Assembly: GCA_002782005.1 (NCBI GenBank)
Contig: PFGT01000101.1
Span: forward strand, 62,001-126,000
Source: Hydrogenophilales bacterium CG12_big_fil_rev_8_21_14_0_65_61_21
GTDB taxonomy: Bacteria > Pseudomonadota > Gammaproteobacteria > Burkholderiales > Thiobacillaceae
Length of the DNA: 64,000 bases
Reading direction: 5' to 3'
Position numbers and translations under genes: made by a program. The notes below the pieces were generated by a model. It made no database searches. It worked only from the letters and a program-made list of their open reading frames with translations, and had not been told where the DNA came from. Within the stretch, counting starts at the first letter, position 1. Each line of letters opens with the position of its first letter. Positions 29,507-39,296 of the stretch are shown piece by piece.

Positions 29507-31810
29507 ATGCCATTGCGCTTGCTGATCCTGGCGTTTGCGCTGGGCGCTGCTGTTTTGCAGACCCGGCCCGAGCTGCCGGATTTGCGCTGGCTATGGCTGC
29601 TGCCGCCGGTCCTGCTGTCCTTGGGCCTATTACCCAATAGTCGTTGGCTTAGACCGGCTTTGACGCTGGTGCTGGCCCTGTCCGCCGGTTTTTTTTACGC
29701 TGCTTGGCGGGCCGAGCTGCGTTTGGCGGATGAATTGCCGATGGCCTGGGAAGGGCGCGATATGCGGCTCATCGGCCGGGTCGATGGCCTGCCGGAAAAG
29801 ACCCCGAGAGGCTGGCGCTTCGTGCTGAGGGTGGCGAGCGTCGCCACGCCGGGCGCGCACGCGCCAAAGAAGGTCCAGATCACGGTGTCCAGCTTTACCG
29901 ATACGGCCATTGCCGCGCCAAGAGGCGGCCAGTGCCTGAGCGTCACGGCGCGTCTGGGTCGGCCACACGCGAGTGTCAATTTCGGTGGTTTCGATTACGA
30001 GGGTTGGTTGCTGGAGCGGGCTATCCGCGCCCAGGGTTATGCGGTCGATGGATTCAGCCCGGCTTATGCCTGTCGTTACAACCCCCTGGCGCTGCTGGAC
30101 GGTTGGCGCGAGGCCGTGCGCGAGCGACTGAACGGCGCCTTGGTCGGGCAGCCCTATGCCGGCGTGATCGTCGGCCTGGCGGTGGGTGATCAGAACGCCA
30201 TTAGCGAGACCCAGTGGACGTTGTTCCGCGCGACTGGCGTGACCCATCTGATGAGTATCTCCGGTCTGCATGTGACCTTGTTAGCCAGCCTGGTGTTCGC
30301 GCTGGTCAATTGGGGTTGGCGGCGTATTCCGTTGCTGGCAATTCGCTTGCCGGCACGCCAGGCCGCCAGTTTGGTCGGGTTCGCCACCGCGCTATGGTAT
30401 GTGGCCATGACCGGCTTTGGCCTGCCGGCGCAGCGTACGCTCTATATGGTCGGCATGGCCGCGGCGGCGTTGTGGCTGGGCCGGATCGATTCGCCGACGC
30501 GGGTGCTGGCAGCGGCGCTGGCCCTGGTCGTGCTGATAGACCCATGGGCCGCGTTGGCGCCGGGTTTCTGGTTATCGTTCGGTGCTGTGGCGGTGCTGTT
30601 TTATGTTGGATCGGGTCGTTTGGCCAGACCGGCCGTCTGGCGCCAGTGGCTGATGGCCCAATGGGCCGTCACGTTGGCCCTGACGCCTGCTTTATTGTTG
30701 ATGTTTCAAGGCGTCTCGCTGGTCTCGCCGCTGGCCAATGCCTTTGCTATTCCGTTAATCAGCCTGGTGGCAGTGCCGCTGGTCCTGGCAGCGGCACTGC
30801 TGCCTATCCCCTGGCTTGCGCATCTCGCCCATGGGGTGATTGCCTTGACCATGACCGGCCTGACCTGGCTGGCTGCCCTGCCGCAGCCGGTCTGGCATGT
30901 CGCCAGCCCGGATTGGCGGGTATTGCTACTGGCCTTGCTGGGTACGCTGATTTTGCTCTTGCCGCGTGGCATTCATGGCCGCTGGCTGGGTGCGGTATTG
31001 TTCCTGCCCTTACTGTTCCCGATTCGGGAACGCCTGTCGCCGGGCGAGTTCCGACTGGACATGCTGGATGTCGGCCAGGGACTGGCGCTGGTGGTGCGCA
31101 CCGGCGGCCATGCGCTGGCCTATGACACGGGTCCGCGTTACGCCTCGGGTGAAGATGCCGGCGCTCGGGTCGCGGCGCCGTTCTTGTTCGCCAATGGGGT
31201 CAAGCGGCTGGACGGCCTGGTGGTCTCCCACGAAGATAGCGACCACAGCGGTGGGGCGGCCTCGCTGCTGGTCAGCCATGACCCGGTTTGGCGCCTGGCG
31301 TCCTATCCGCTGGCTGGCGCGAGTAAATGCACGGCTGGTCAGACATGGCGCTGGGATGGGGTGGATTTCGCCGTCCTGCACCCGGTTGCGCGTTTTTACG
31401 ACGAACCGGGGTTTTCCGGCAACGATATGAGTTGCGTGTTGAGGGTGTCCAGCCCTTACGGCTCGGCGCTGCTGACTGGCGACATTGCCCGGCTGGGCGA
31501 GTTGAGCCTGGCGTTATTGCCGGCCAAGGTATTGCAATCGGACGTCCTGGTCGCGCCCCATCACGGCAGCGGCGGCTCCTCCATGGCGGAGTTCATTCAA
31601 GCCGTTCACCCGGACACGGCGTTGATCTCGGTCGGCTATCGCAACCGCTTCGGTCATCCCACGCCGGTAACGCTAGGCCGTTACCGCGCTGCCAGGGTGA
31701 GGGTAGTACGCACCGATAAGGAAGGCGCCCTACGGATCGATTTCAAGGTTGCCGGCCGGGTTGAACTACATGCCGATGCGACGGAGCAACGCTATTGGCG
31801 GCATCGCTGA
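29507..31810 (+). CDS. comEC: DNA internalization competence protein ComEC/Rec2
   Basis: DUF4131-like N-terminus, Competence TM domain (FRATGVTHLMSISGLHVTLLA), metallo-beta-lactamase domain (MLDVGQGLALVV, SHEDSDHSGG, LVAPHHGS). Confidence 0.95.
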   Translation: MPLRLLILAFALGAAVLQTRPELPDLRWLWLLPPVLLSLGLLPNSRWLRPALTLVLALSAGFFYAAWRAELRLADELPMAWEGRDMRLIGRVDGLPEKTPRGWRFVLRVASVATPGAHAPKKVQITVSSFTDTAIAAPRGGQCLSVTARLGRPHASVNFGGFDYEGWLLERAIRAQGYAVDGFSPAYACRYNPLALLDGWREAVRERLNGALVGQPYAGVIVGLAVGDQNAISETQWTLFRATGVTHLMSISGLHVTLLASLVFALVNWGWRRIPLLAIRLPARQAASLVGFATALWYVAMTGFGLPAQRTLYMVGMAAAALWLGRIDSPTRVLAAALALVVLIDPWAALAPGFWLSFGAVAVLFYVGSGRLARPAVWRQWLMAQWAVTLALTPALLLMFQGVSLVSPLANAFAIPLISLVAVPLVLAAALLPIPWLAHLAHGVIALTMTGLTWLAALPQPVWHVASPDWRVLLLALLGTLILLLPRGIHGRWLGAVLFLPLLFPIRERLSPGEFRLDMLDVGQGLALVVRTGGHALAYDTGPRYASGEDAGARVAAPFLFANGVKRLDGLVVSHEDSDHSGGAASLLVSHDPVWRLASYPLAGASKCTAGQTWRWDGVDFAVLHPVARFYDEPGFSGNDMSCVLRVSSPYGSALLTGDIARLGELSLALLPAKVLQSDVLVAPHHGSGGSSMAEFIQAVHPDTALISVGYRNRFGHPTPVTLGRYRAARVRVVRTDKEGALRIDFKVAGRVELHADATEQRYWRHR

Positions 31811-31845
31811 TGATGGCTCGCTGCCTACCTTCACGCTAATCCATT

Positions 31846-31999
31846 GAAGAGATTGAATTATTTTGTAACTATTTGAAAAATAAAGATAAAAACAAATGGC
31901 CTAAAAAATGAACTTAACCATAAAACCCCAGCCGCCACAGTCGGTTAGCAAGGCTATGCAGCGTTTATGCACAGAGTTATCAACAAGTTTTGTGGATAA
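31846..31999. promoter_or_regulatory. AT-rich segment followed by DnaA-box-like cluster (oriC/DnaA-binding-like region)
   Basis: About 80 bp of strongly AT-rich DNA (31846-31925) then TTATGCACA (31965-31973), TTATCAACA (31977-31985) and TGTGGATAA (31991-31999, perfect reverse of TTATCCACA). Confidence 0.6.
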
Positions 32000-32134
32000 A
32001 ATTAGCGCATTTCCAAGCCATGGCGACCTGGCTTGGCCACGGCAAGCGGGGAGGTTTTTTCCAACCTCGAATCGGGGTATAGTTACCCGCTCCCGGCGGC
32101 TAGATGTCGCCGATTTTATTTAGCGGTGAACCTT

Positions 32135-33307
32135 ATGTCCGAACACCTGATGCAAACCTATGCGCGTCTTCCGGTGGCCTTTGCCCGAGGCAAAGGCGTC
32201 TGGCTATACGACGAAAATGGCGACCAGTACCTGGATGCACTGGCCGGCGTGGCCGTGAACGGTTTGGGTCATGCCCATCCGAAGCTGGTCAGAGCCTTGT
32301 GCGAACAGGCTGGCACGCTGATCCACACCTCGAACATCTACCGCATCACTGCCCAGGAACGATTGGCCGACAAGTTGTGCGCCTTGTCCGGCATGGATCG
32401 GGTGTTCTTTGGCAACTCCGGCGCCGAGGCCAATGAGGCGGCGATCAAGCTGGCGCGTCTGCACGGCCACAATCGGGGCATCGACAATCCGGCCATCGTG
32501 GTCATGGAAAAAAGCTTCCACGGCCGCACCTTGGCGACACTCTCGGCCACGGGTAGCCGCAAGGTCCAGGCTGGCTTTGAACCGTTGGTTGGCGGTTTCG
32601 TCCGGGTGCCGTTCGGCGATGCCGAGGCCGTGGCTAAACTGGCCGCGCACCACAATAACATCGTCGCCGTCCTGGTCGAACCGTATCAGGGCGAGGGCGG
32701 CGTACAGATTCCGGAAGTCGATTATCTCGACAAGCTGCGCGCCATCTGCGACCAGAACGCCTGGCTGTTGATGCTCGACGAGGTGCAGACCGGCATCGGC
32801 CGTAGCGGCAAGTGGTTCGCCTTTCAGCACAGCAAGATCATGCCGGATGTGATGACCCTGGCCAAAGGGCTGGGTTCCGGCGTGCCGATCGGCGCCTGCC
32901 TGGCACGTGGCGCCGCCGCCGAGGTGTTCACGCCCGGCAAGCACGGCTCCACCTTCGGCGGCAACCCGCTGGCCTGCACCGCAGCTTTGACGACGCTCGA
33001 TGTCATGGCCGAGGAAGGCTTGCTGGAAAATGCCCTGAAGATCGGCGCCTTCATCCGCGAGACATTGAGCCGCGAACTGGGCCAGGTGCCAGGCGTCAAG
33101 GAGATTCGCGGCCAGGGCTTGATGATCGGCATCGAGCTGGATCGGCCTTGCGCTGAGCTGGTGAAACTGGCCCTGAGCGAAAAGCTGCTCATCAACGTGA
33201 CGGCGGACAATGTGGTCCGTTTGTTGCCGCCGCTGGTCATGAGCCAGGACGAAGCCGGTTTGCTTACCGATAAGCTGGCCGCGCTGATCTGGGCCTGGCT
33301 GAACTGA
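32135..33307 (+). CDS. argD: Acetylornithine aminotransferase
   Basis: FGNSGAEANEAAIKLAR, MLDEVQTGIGRSGKWFAFQH, MTLAKGLGSGVPIGACL; start placed at ATG 32135 (MSEHLMQTYARLPVAF). Confidence 0.95.
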   Translation: MSEHLMQTYARLPVAFARGKGVWLYDENGDQYLDALAGVAVNGLGHAHPKLVRALCEQAGTLIHTSNIYRITAQERLADKLCALSGMDRVFFGNSGAEANEAAIKLARLHGHNRGIDNPAIVVMEKSFHGRTLATLSATGSRKVQAGFEPLVGGFVRVPFGDAEAVAKLAAHHNNIVAVLVEPYQGEGGVQIPEVDYLDKLRAICDQNAWLLMLDEVQTGIGRSGKWFAFQHSKIMPDVMTLAKGLGSGVPIGACLARGAAAEVFTPGKHGSTFGGNPLACTAALTTLDVMAEEGLLENALKIGAFIRETLSRELGQVPGVKEIRGQGLMIGIELDRPCAELVKLALSEKLLINVTADNVVRLLPPLVMSQDEAGLLTDKLAALIWAWLN

Positions 33308-33314
33308 GGTTGCG

Positions 33315-34235
33315 ATGGCAGTAAAGCACTTTTTGCAGTTCCGCGATCTGACGCGGGATGAGCTTGGTTATGTGTTTCAGCGGACCCGTATCATCAAGGA
33401 GCGGTTCAAACACTACCAACCCTACCATCCGCTGGCCGACCGTACCCTGGCGATGATCTTCGAGAAGAGCTCGACCCGCACCCGCTTGAGCTTCGAGGCC
33501 GGGATGCATCAATTGGGCGGCGCGGCCATCTATCTCAATACCCGCGACACCCAGTTGGGGCGCGGTGAGCCGGTTGAGGATGCGGCCGAGGTGATCTCGC
33601 GCATGGTCGACATCGTGATGATTCGCACCTTCGAGCAGGACATCATCGAGCGCTTCGCCGCCCATTCCAGGGTGCCGGTCATCAACGGGCTGACCAACGA
33701 ATACCACCCCTGTCAGATACTGGCCGACATCTGCACCTACATCGAGACGCGTGGCCCCATCCAAGGCAAGACCGTGGCCTGGATCGGTGACTCCAACAAT
33801 ATGTGCAACACCTGGTTGCAGGCGGCCGAGATACTCGACTTCAACGTCCATGTCTCCACGCCGCCCGGCTATGAGGTCGAGCCGGAACGCGCCAATCTGT
33901 TCGGCACCGATCATTACCAATCCTTTGCCGACCCCATCGACGCCTGCCGCGCTGCCGACCTGGTGACCACCGACGTTTGGACCAGCATGGGTTTTGAGGC
34001 CGAGAACGCGGCGCGACAGAAGGCCTTCGCCGACTGGCAGGTCGATGCCGATATGATGCGGGTGGCGCGCTCGGATGCACTTTTTATGCACTGCTTGCCG
34101 GCGCACCGTGGCGAAGAGGTCGCCGCGGAGGTCATCGACGGACCGCAATCGGTGGTCTGGGAAGAGGCCGCCAATCGGCTGCATGCACAGAAGGCCCTGA
34201 TGGAATACCTGTTGTTGGGAAGAATCGAAAAATGA
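33315..34235 (+). CDS. argF: Ornithine carbamoyltransferase
   Basis: [50 protein letters not shown]. Confidence 0.97.
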   Translation: MAVKHFLQFRDLTRDELGYVFQRTRIIKERFKHYQPYHPLADRTLAMIFEKSSTRTRLSFEAGMHQLGGAAIYLNTRDTQLGRGEPVEDAAEVISRMVDIVMIRTFEQDIIERFAAHSRVPVINGLTNEYHPCQILADICTYIETRGPIQGKTVAWIGDSNNMCNTWLQAAEILDFNVHVSTPPGYEVEPERANLFGTDHYQSFADPIDACRAADLVTTDVWTSMGFEAENAARQKAFADWQVDADMMRVARSDALFMHCLPAHRGEEVAAEVIDGPQSVVWEEAANRLHAQKALMEYLLLGRIEK

Positions 34236-35461
34236 GCGACATCAAAAAAGTAGTGCTCGCCTATTCCGGCGGGCTGGACACCTCGGTCATCCTGAAATGG
34301 TTGCAGGACACCTACCGCTGCGAGGTGGTGACCTTCACCGCCGACCTGGGTCAGGGCGAGGAACTGGAACCGGCGCGCGCCAAGGCGCTGAAGTTCGGCA
34401 TCAAGCCGGAACAAATATACATCGACGACCTGCGCGAGGAATTCGTGCGCGACTTCGTCTTCCCGATGTTCCGTGCCAATACCGTCTATGAAGGCGAATA
34501 CCTGCTTGGCACCTCCATCGCCCGGCCCTTGATCGCCAAGCGCCTGATCGAGATCGTCAAGGCCACCGGCGCCGACGCCATCTGCCACGGCGCCACCGGC
34601 AAGGGTAACGATCAGGTCCGCTTTGAGCTGGGCGCCTATGCCCTCAAGCCGGACATCAAGGTCATCGCCCCCTGGCGCGAATGGGATCTGCTGTCGCGTG
34701 AAAAGTTGCTGGCTTACGCCGAGGCCAACGGCATTCCGGTCGAGATGAAACACAAACAGGGCGGCTCGCCCTATTCGATGGACGCCAACCTGCTGCACAT
34801 TTCCTACGAGGGTCGCCACCTGGAAGACCCGAATGCCGAACCGGAGGAAGACATGTGGCGCTGGACGGTAGCGCCGGAAAAGGCGCCGGATCAGGCCGAA
34901 TACCTCATGCTCGACTACCGGCAGGGCGACGTGGTGGCCATCGACGGCCAGACCATGAAGGCGCACGAAGTCTTGGCCTGGCTGAACCAACTGGGCGGCA
35001 AGCACGGCATCGGCCGGCTCGATCTGGTCGAGAACCGCTATGTCGGCATGAAGTCGCGCGGCTGTTACGAGACCCCCGGCGGCACCATCCTGTTGAAGGC
35101 GCACCGCGCCATTGAGTCGATAACCCTCGACCGCGAAGTGGCGCACCTCAAGGACGACCTGATGCCGCGCTATGCGTCACTGATCTACAACGGCTACTGG
35201 TGGGCGCCGGAGCGCCGCGCCCTGCAAGCGCTGATCGACCACACCCAGGCCAACGTCAACGGCACGGTGCGGTTGAAGCTGTATAAGGGCAACGTCATCG
35301 TGGTCGGTCGCGACTCCAAGTCCGATTCGCTGTTCGACTCCACCATCGCCACCTTCGAGGACGACGCCGGCGCCTACGACCAGAAGGACGCGGGCGGCTT
35401 CATCAAGCTCAACGCGCTGCGGCTGCGGATTGCCGCCAAACTCGCTGCAAGGAGACGATAA
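34232..35461 (+). CDS. argG: Argininosuccinate synthase
   Basis: [47 protein letters not shown]. Confidence 0.98.
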   Translation: MSDIKKVVLAYSGGLDTSVILKWLQDTYRCEVVTFTADLGQGEELEPARAKALKFGIKPEQIYIDDLREEFVRDFVFPMFRANTVYEGEYLLGTSIARPLIAKRLIEIVKATGADAICHGATGKGNDQVRFELGAYALKPDIKVIAPWREWDLLSREKLLAYAEANGIPVEMKHKQGGSPYSMDANLLHISYEGRHLEDPNAEPEEDMWRWTVAPEKAPDQAEYLMLDYRQGDVVAIDGQTMKAHEVLAWLNQLGGKHGIGRLDLVENRYVGMKSRGCYETPGGTILLKAHRAIESITLDREVAHLKDDLMPRYASLIYNGYWWAPERRALQALIDHTQANVNGTVRLKLYKGNVIVVGRDSKSDSLFDSTIATFEDDAGAYDQKDAGGFIKLNALRLRIAAKLAARRR

Positions 35462-35463
35462 CC

Positions 35464-35781
35464 ATGTCCCAATTCGACAACGTCAGCGTCGTCAAGCAGG
35501 CCAACGTCTACTTCGACGGCAAGTGCGTATCCCACACCGTGCAGTTCACCGATGGCACCAAGAAGTCGGTCGGTGTAATCCTGCCCGCCACCTTGACCTT
35601 CAACACCGGCGTGCCCGAGACCATGGAAGGCGTGGCCGGCGCCTGCCGCGTCCGCCTCAAGGGCGAGACGGGGTGGAATACCTACGGCGCGGGCCAGTCC
35701 TTCAAGGTGCCAGGCAATTCCAGCTTCGACATCGAAGTCGCGCCGGGCGAGGCCTATCACTACGTCTGTCATTTTGGGTAA
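35464..35781 (+). CDS. ppnP: Pyrimidine/purine nucleoside phosphorylase (DUF1255)
   Basis: [42 protein letters not shown]...YHYVCHFG. Confidence 0.93.
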   Translation: MSQFDNVSVVKQANVYFDGKCVSHTVQFTDGTKKSVGVILPATLTFNTGVPETMEGVAGACRVRLKGETGWNTYGAGQSFKVPGNSSFDIEVAPGEAYHYVCHFG

Positions 35782-35786
35782 CGATC

Positions 35787-36281
35787 ATGCCATCCTTCGA
35801 CATCGTTTCTGAATCCGACATGGTGGCGCTGAAAAACGCCATCGAAGTGGCGTCGCGTCAGGTCGCCAACCGTTATGACTTCAAGGGTACCAGCGCGGCG
35901 GTTGAACTGGATGAAAAGGCCAAGACCATCACCCTGTTCGGCGATTCCGATTTCCAACTTGAGCAGGTGATCGCCATCCTGTTTCCCGAGCTGGAAAAAA
36001 AGGAACACGACAGCACCAAGCGCCTGGAACACGGCACTGTGCAGAAAATTTCTGGCAACAAGGTCAAACAAGTCCTGCAAATAAAACTGGGTATCGAGCA
36101 GGAACTGTCCAAAAAGATCATCAAGCTAATCAAGGACAGCAAGCTCAAGGTCCAGGCCACCATCCAGGGCGACACCGTGCGGGTCACCGGCGCCAAGCGC
36201 GACCTGCTCCAGGACACCATCGCCCTGGTGCGTAAGTCAATTACCGACTTTCCATTGCAGTACCAGAACTTCCGGGATTGA
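35787..36281 (+). CDS. yajQ: YajQ family nucleotide-binding protein
   Basis: MPSFDIVSESDMVALKNAIEVASRQVANRYDFKGTSA...LPLQYQNFRD-like C-terminus; start at ATG 35787 rather than ORF start 35430. Confidence 0.95.
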   Translation: MPSFDIVSESDMVALKNAIEVASRQVANRYDFKGTSAAVELDEKAKTITLFGDSDFQLEQVIAILFPELEKKEHDSTKRLEHGTVQKISGNKVKQVLQIKLGIEQELSKKIIKLIKDSKLKVQATIQGDTVRVTGAKRDLLQDTIALVRKSITDFPLQYQNFRD

Positions 36282-36374
36282 CCGAGCGGGAGTGGCGAGT
36301 CTCGCTCCAGCCAATTATCATGCCGGCCGAAGGGGCCGATCAGGCCCAATCCGTGCATAAACACAGGAGGTGAC

Positions 36375-37424
36375 ATGCAACGTACTATTCAGGGCCTGGC
36401 CCGCAAACTCTCCATTCCCCTGATCGCACTGAGTCTGGTCGCAGCGGCCCCCGCCAGCGCCGGTTTTCTCGGCCTTGAATTAGGCAGCGACAGCAAGGAC
36501 AACAATGGCAATGCCGTGTCTGGCGGCGCCGGGCCCAGCGGCAGCGAGGGTGAATCGGCCAAATTGGAAAAATGCGACCGACCCTATGGCACCCTGGCCG
36601 TTTCCGAACCGCAGGACTACGTTGGCCATGCCCTCATGCGCATCGGCCTGACCTCGCCGACCCCGATGATCCGGATGATAGTTCAGCAATCCAACTGCTT
36701 CATGGTGGTTGAGCGCGGCCGGGCCATGCGCAATCTGATGCAGGAGCGTGACCTAGCCCAGAGCGGCGAGTTGCGCAGCAATGCCAATATGGGCAAGGGC
36801 CAGATGATGACCGCCGATTTTGTCCTGACGCCCGATGTGGCGATCTCCAACAAGGATGCCGGTGGCGTCGGCGCTGCCTTGGGTGGGCTGTTGGGCCGGG
36901 GTGGCGCGCTGTTGGCGGTCGGCCTCAAGTTCAAGGAGGCGCAGACCAGCATGACCCTGGCCGATACCCGTTCCAGCCTGCAAGTGGCCTCGGCCCAGGG
37001 TTCCGCCAGTAAAACCGATCTCGGTATTGGCGCCCTGGGTGGAGCGGGCCACGGCTTTGGCGCCCTGGGCGCCTATGAGAACACCGCCGAGGGTAAGGTG
37101 ATCGCCGCCAGTTTTCTGGACAACTGGAACAACATCGTCCGTTCCATCCGCAACAATCCGCAGTTGGCGCGCACCGAGGGTGATCTCAGACATGAGTCCG
37201 GCAAGGTAGTCACGGCCAATGGCTGGACCGACGGCGACGTGCTGGCGACCAAGATCGACAACGTCAAGCTCTACGAGCGGCCTGGCAACAAGGGTCGCGT
37301 CCTAGCCACCCTCGGGCGTGGCGAGGAAGTGGTGTTCATGGGCAAGGAAGATGGTGGGTCGGTGTTCGTCCAGGGCAGTTCTGGCGAAGGCTGGGTCAGC
37401 AAGAACCTGCTCAAGCGCCACTGA
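36375..37424 (+). CDS. CsgG-like secreted protein with C-terminal SH3 domain
   Basis: Signal peptide (IALSLVAAAPASA), CsgG/HfaB-like core (QQSNCFMVVERGRAMRNLMQERDL...LTPDV), C-terminal SH3 (DGDVLATKIDNVKLYERPGNKGRVLATLGRGEEVVFMG...GEGWVSKNLL). Confidence 0.78.
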   Translation: MQRTIQGLARKLSIPLIALSLVAAAPASAGFLGLELGSDSKDNNGNAVSGGAGPSGSEGESAKLEKCDRPYGTLAVSEPQDYVGHALMRIGLTSPTPMIRMIVQQSNCFMVVERGRAMRNLMQERDLAQSGELRSNANMGKGQMMTADFVLTPDVAISNKDAGGVGAALGGLLGRGGALLAVGLKFKEAQTSMTLADTRSSLQVASAQGSASKTDLGIGALGGAGHGFGALGAYENTAEGKVIAASFLDNWNNIVRSIRNNPQLARTEGDLRHESGKVVTANGWTDGDVLATKIDNVKLYERPGNKGRVLATLGRGEEVVFMGKEDGGSVFVQGSSGEGWVSKNLLKRH

Positions 37425-37433
37425 GGTTAGATA

Positions 37434-37471
37434 GGGTGGCCCATGGCCGCCGTGTCGGGCATGGCCCGACC
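37434..37471. repeat. Short palindromic intergenic repeat, copy A
   Basis: TAGGGTGGCCCATGGCCGCC then GTCGGGC-ATG-GCCCGAC: two consecutive hairpins with CAT/ATG loops; similar architecture at 62343-62397. Confidence 0.45.
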
Positions 37472-37487
37472 ATTCGTATACCCAAGG

Positions 37488-38228
37488 CTATTTCTGGCTG
37501 CAATCGGTAACGAGCAATCGCTGTATGACCGCCCCCGCCAGCATCAGGCCGAACAGTGGCGGCAGGTAGGAGATGGTGCCATTGACCGCCCGCGCCCGGC
37601 CGTGGCTGGTCGCCTCGGGCGGCCGGGGCGGCCGCCCGGATTCATCCGAATAGACGGTCAGAATCCCGGTTTCGATCCCCTGACGTTTCAGCCGATGGCG
37701 TACTTCCCGCGCCAGGGGGCAGACCTGGGTCTTTGAGATGTCGGCCAGCTTAATGCGCGATGGGTCGAGTTTGTTGCCGGCGCCCATGCTTGCCGCCACC
37801 GGGATAGCGCGCCGGTAGGCGGTGGCGATCAGGGCCACCTTGCAATTGAGCGAGTCGATGCAATCGACCACGAAGTCGGTGTCGGCGGCCAACAGGCCGT
37901 CCACGTTATCCGGGTCGATGAAGGTGTCCAGGATGGTCAGGCCGCAATTTGGATTGATGTCGAGGACACGCTCAGCCATCACCTCGGTCTTCTTGCGGCC
38001 GACCGTCGAAAACAGCGCCGGCATTTGCCGGTTGATGTTGGATACCGCCACCGTGTCCATGTCCACTAAGGTCAGACGGCCGACGCCGGCGCGCGCCAGC
38101 GCCTCGGCGCACCAGGAGCCGACGCCGCCCAGCCCGGCCAGAAAGACGTGCCTGGCGGCCAGTCGGGCCACGCCTTCCTCACCAATCAGGATTGCGGCAC
38201 GTTCGAATTGGTCTGGGACCGCCGTCAT
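37488..38228 (-). CDS. tcdA: tRNA threonylcarbamoyladenosine dehydratase (ThiF/E1-like)
   Basis: VFLAGLGGVGSWCAEALARAGVGRLTLVDMDTVAVSNINRQ; DFVVDCIDSLNCKVALI; start at ATG 38228. Confidence 0.94.
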   Translation of the reverse strand: MTAVPDQFERAAILIGEEGVARLAARHVFLAGLGGVGSWCAEALARAGVGRLTLVDMDTVAVSNINRQMPALFSTVGRKKTEVMAERVLDINPNCGLTILDTFIDPDNVDGLLAADTDFVVDCIDSLNCKVALIATAYRRAIPVAASMGAGNKLDPSRIKLADISKTQVCPLAREVRHRLKRQGIETGILTVYSDESGRPPRPPEATSHGRARAVNGTISYLPPLFGLMLAGAVIQRLLVTDCSQK

Positions 38229-38389
38229 TTCACGCTGTAGCCGCGTTCTTCCAGGCAGGCGCTGATGGCACGCAGCCGGGCTTGCCGTGGATGGCAAGCC
38301 GAACATCGCGAGCAGTGCGCAGCCGAACGGGAAGCAAACGGCCTTGTTGCATGACGGCCTCCTGGGTCGGGTTGCTGGATAGACTTCAT
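38225..38389 (-). CDS. Possible small Cys-containing protein upstream of tcdA
   Basis: 54 aa from ATG 38389 (MKSIQQPD...HCSRCSACHPRQARLRAISACLEERGYSVK), 4-bp ATGA overlap with tcdA; coding status uncertain. Confidence 0.35.
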   Translation of the reverse strand: MKSIQQPDPGGRHATRPFASRSAAHCSRCSACHPRQARLRAISACLEERGYSVK

Positions 38390-38429
38390 GGTAGACCTTG
38401 ACGCTTCAGCAGACACAATGCGTCAAGGT

Positions 38430-39296
38430 TTAGTGGACCCAGCCGCTTAACACGATGCCGGCGAATACCGCTGCGCCAAACCAGTTGTTGTGTAGAAATG
38501 CCTTGAAGCAGCGGGCGGGTTCACGCTCGCGGATCAGGGTCCAGTGATAACCAGCGATGCCGGCGGCGGTCAGCAGGCCGACATAAAACGGCCAGTGCAG
38601 GCGCATCTGCCAGCCGCTCCAGGCCAGCAGTGCCAAGGCGCAGGCATAGGCGATCATCACGCCAGCCACATCGTATTTTCCGAAGGTGATGGCCGAGGTC
38701 TTGATGCCGATCTTGAGATCGTCGGCGCGGTCCACCATGGCATATTCGGTGTCATAGGCGATGGCCCAGAAGATGTTGGCGGCCAGCAGCCACCAGGCGA
38801 TAGCCGGTACGGCCCCCAAGTGCGCGGCGTAAGCCATCGGGATGCCGAAGCCGAAGGCGACGCCGAGATACGCCTGGGGGATAGCCAGGAAGCGTTTGGT
38901 GAATGGGTAGCTGGCGGCCAGGAAGGCAGCGACCACGGCCAGCTCGATCAACAGCCGATTGCGTAGCGGCAGGATCAACAACAGCGCCAGCAGCGTCAAG
39001 CCAGCGGCCAGCAACAGCGCCTCCCCGGTGCTGACCTTGCCAGCGGCCAGCGGTCGGTCGCGGGTTCGCGCCACATGGGGATCGAAATTCCGGTCGGCAT
39101 AATCGTTGACGACACAGCCAGCCGAGCGCATCAGCACCAGGCCGAGCGCGAAGACCCAAAGAATGATCGGGTCGGGGCGTCCCATGCCCGATAACCACAA
39201 GGCCCAGAACGTCGGCCAGGCCAACAGCAGGATGCCGATGGGCTTGTCCAGCCGCATCAGCCTTTCGTAAAGGTCGAGACGTTCTTTCCAGTTCAT
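38430..39296 (-). CDS. ubiA: 4-hydroxybenzoate octaprenyltransferase
   Basis: [73 protein letters not shown]. Confidence 0.97.
   Translation of the reverse strand: MNWKERLDLYERLMRLDKPIGILLLAWPTFWALWLSGMGRPDPIILWVFALGLVLMRSAGCVVNDYADRNFDPHVARTRDRPLAAGKVSTGEALLLAAGLTLLALLLILPLRNRLLIELAVVAAFLAASYPFTKRFLAIPQAYLGVAFGFGIPMAYAAHLGAVPAIAWWLLAANIFWAIAYDTEYAMVDRADDLKIGIKTSAITFGKYDVAGVMIAYACALALLAWSGWQMRLHWPFYVGLLTAAGIAGYHWTLIREREPARCFKAFLHNNWFGAAVFAGIVLSGWVH

Noticed and set aside
31908-32123. 71 aa ORF across the DnaA-box region
   Set aside because: No recognisable motif, poor codon composition, spans the AT-rich regulatory-looking segment; more likely non-coding.
33914-35146. 410 aa minus-strand ORF antisense to argF/argG
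   Set aside because: Overlaps two conserved genes; shadow ORF of GC-rich codons.
35430-35786. N-terminal extension of the YajQ ORF across ppnP
   Set aside because: YajQ begins MPSFDIVSESDM at 35787; the extension is the wrong frame of ppnP.
36282-36330. Imperfect hairpin GGAGTGGCGAGTCTCGCTCC after yajQ
   Set aside because: Bulged stem and no clear T-run; insufficient to call a terminator.
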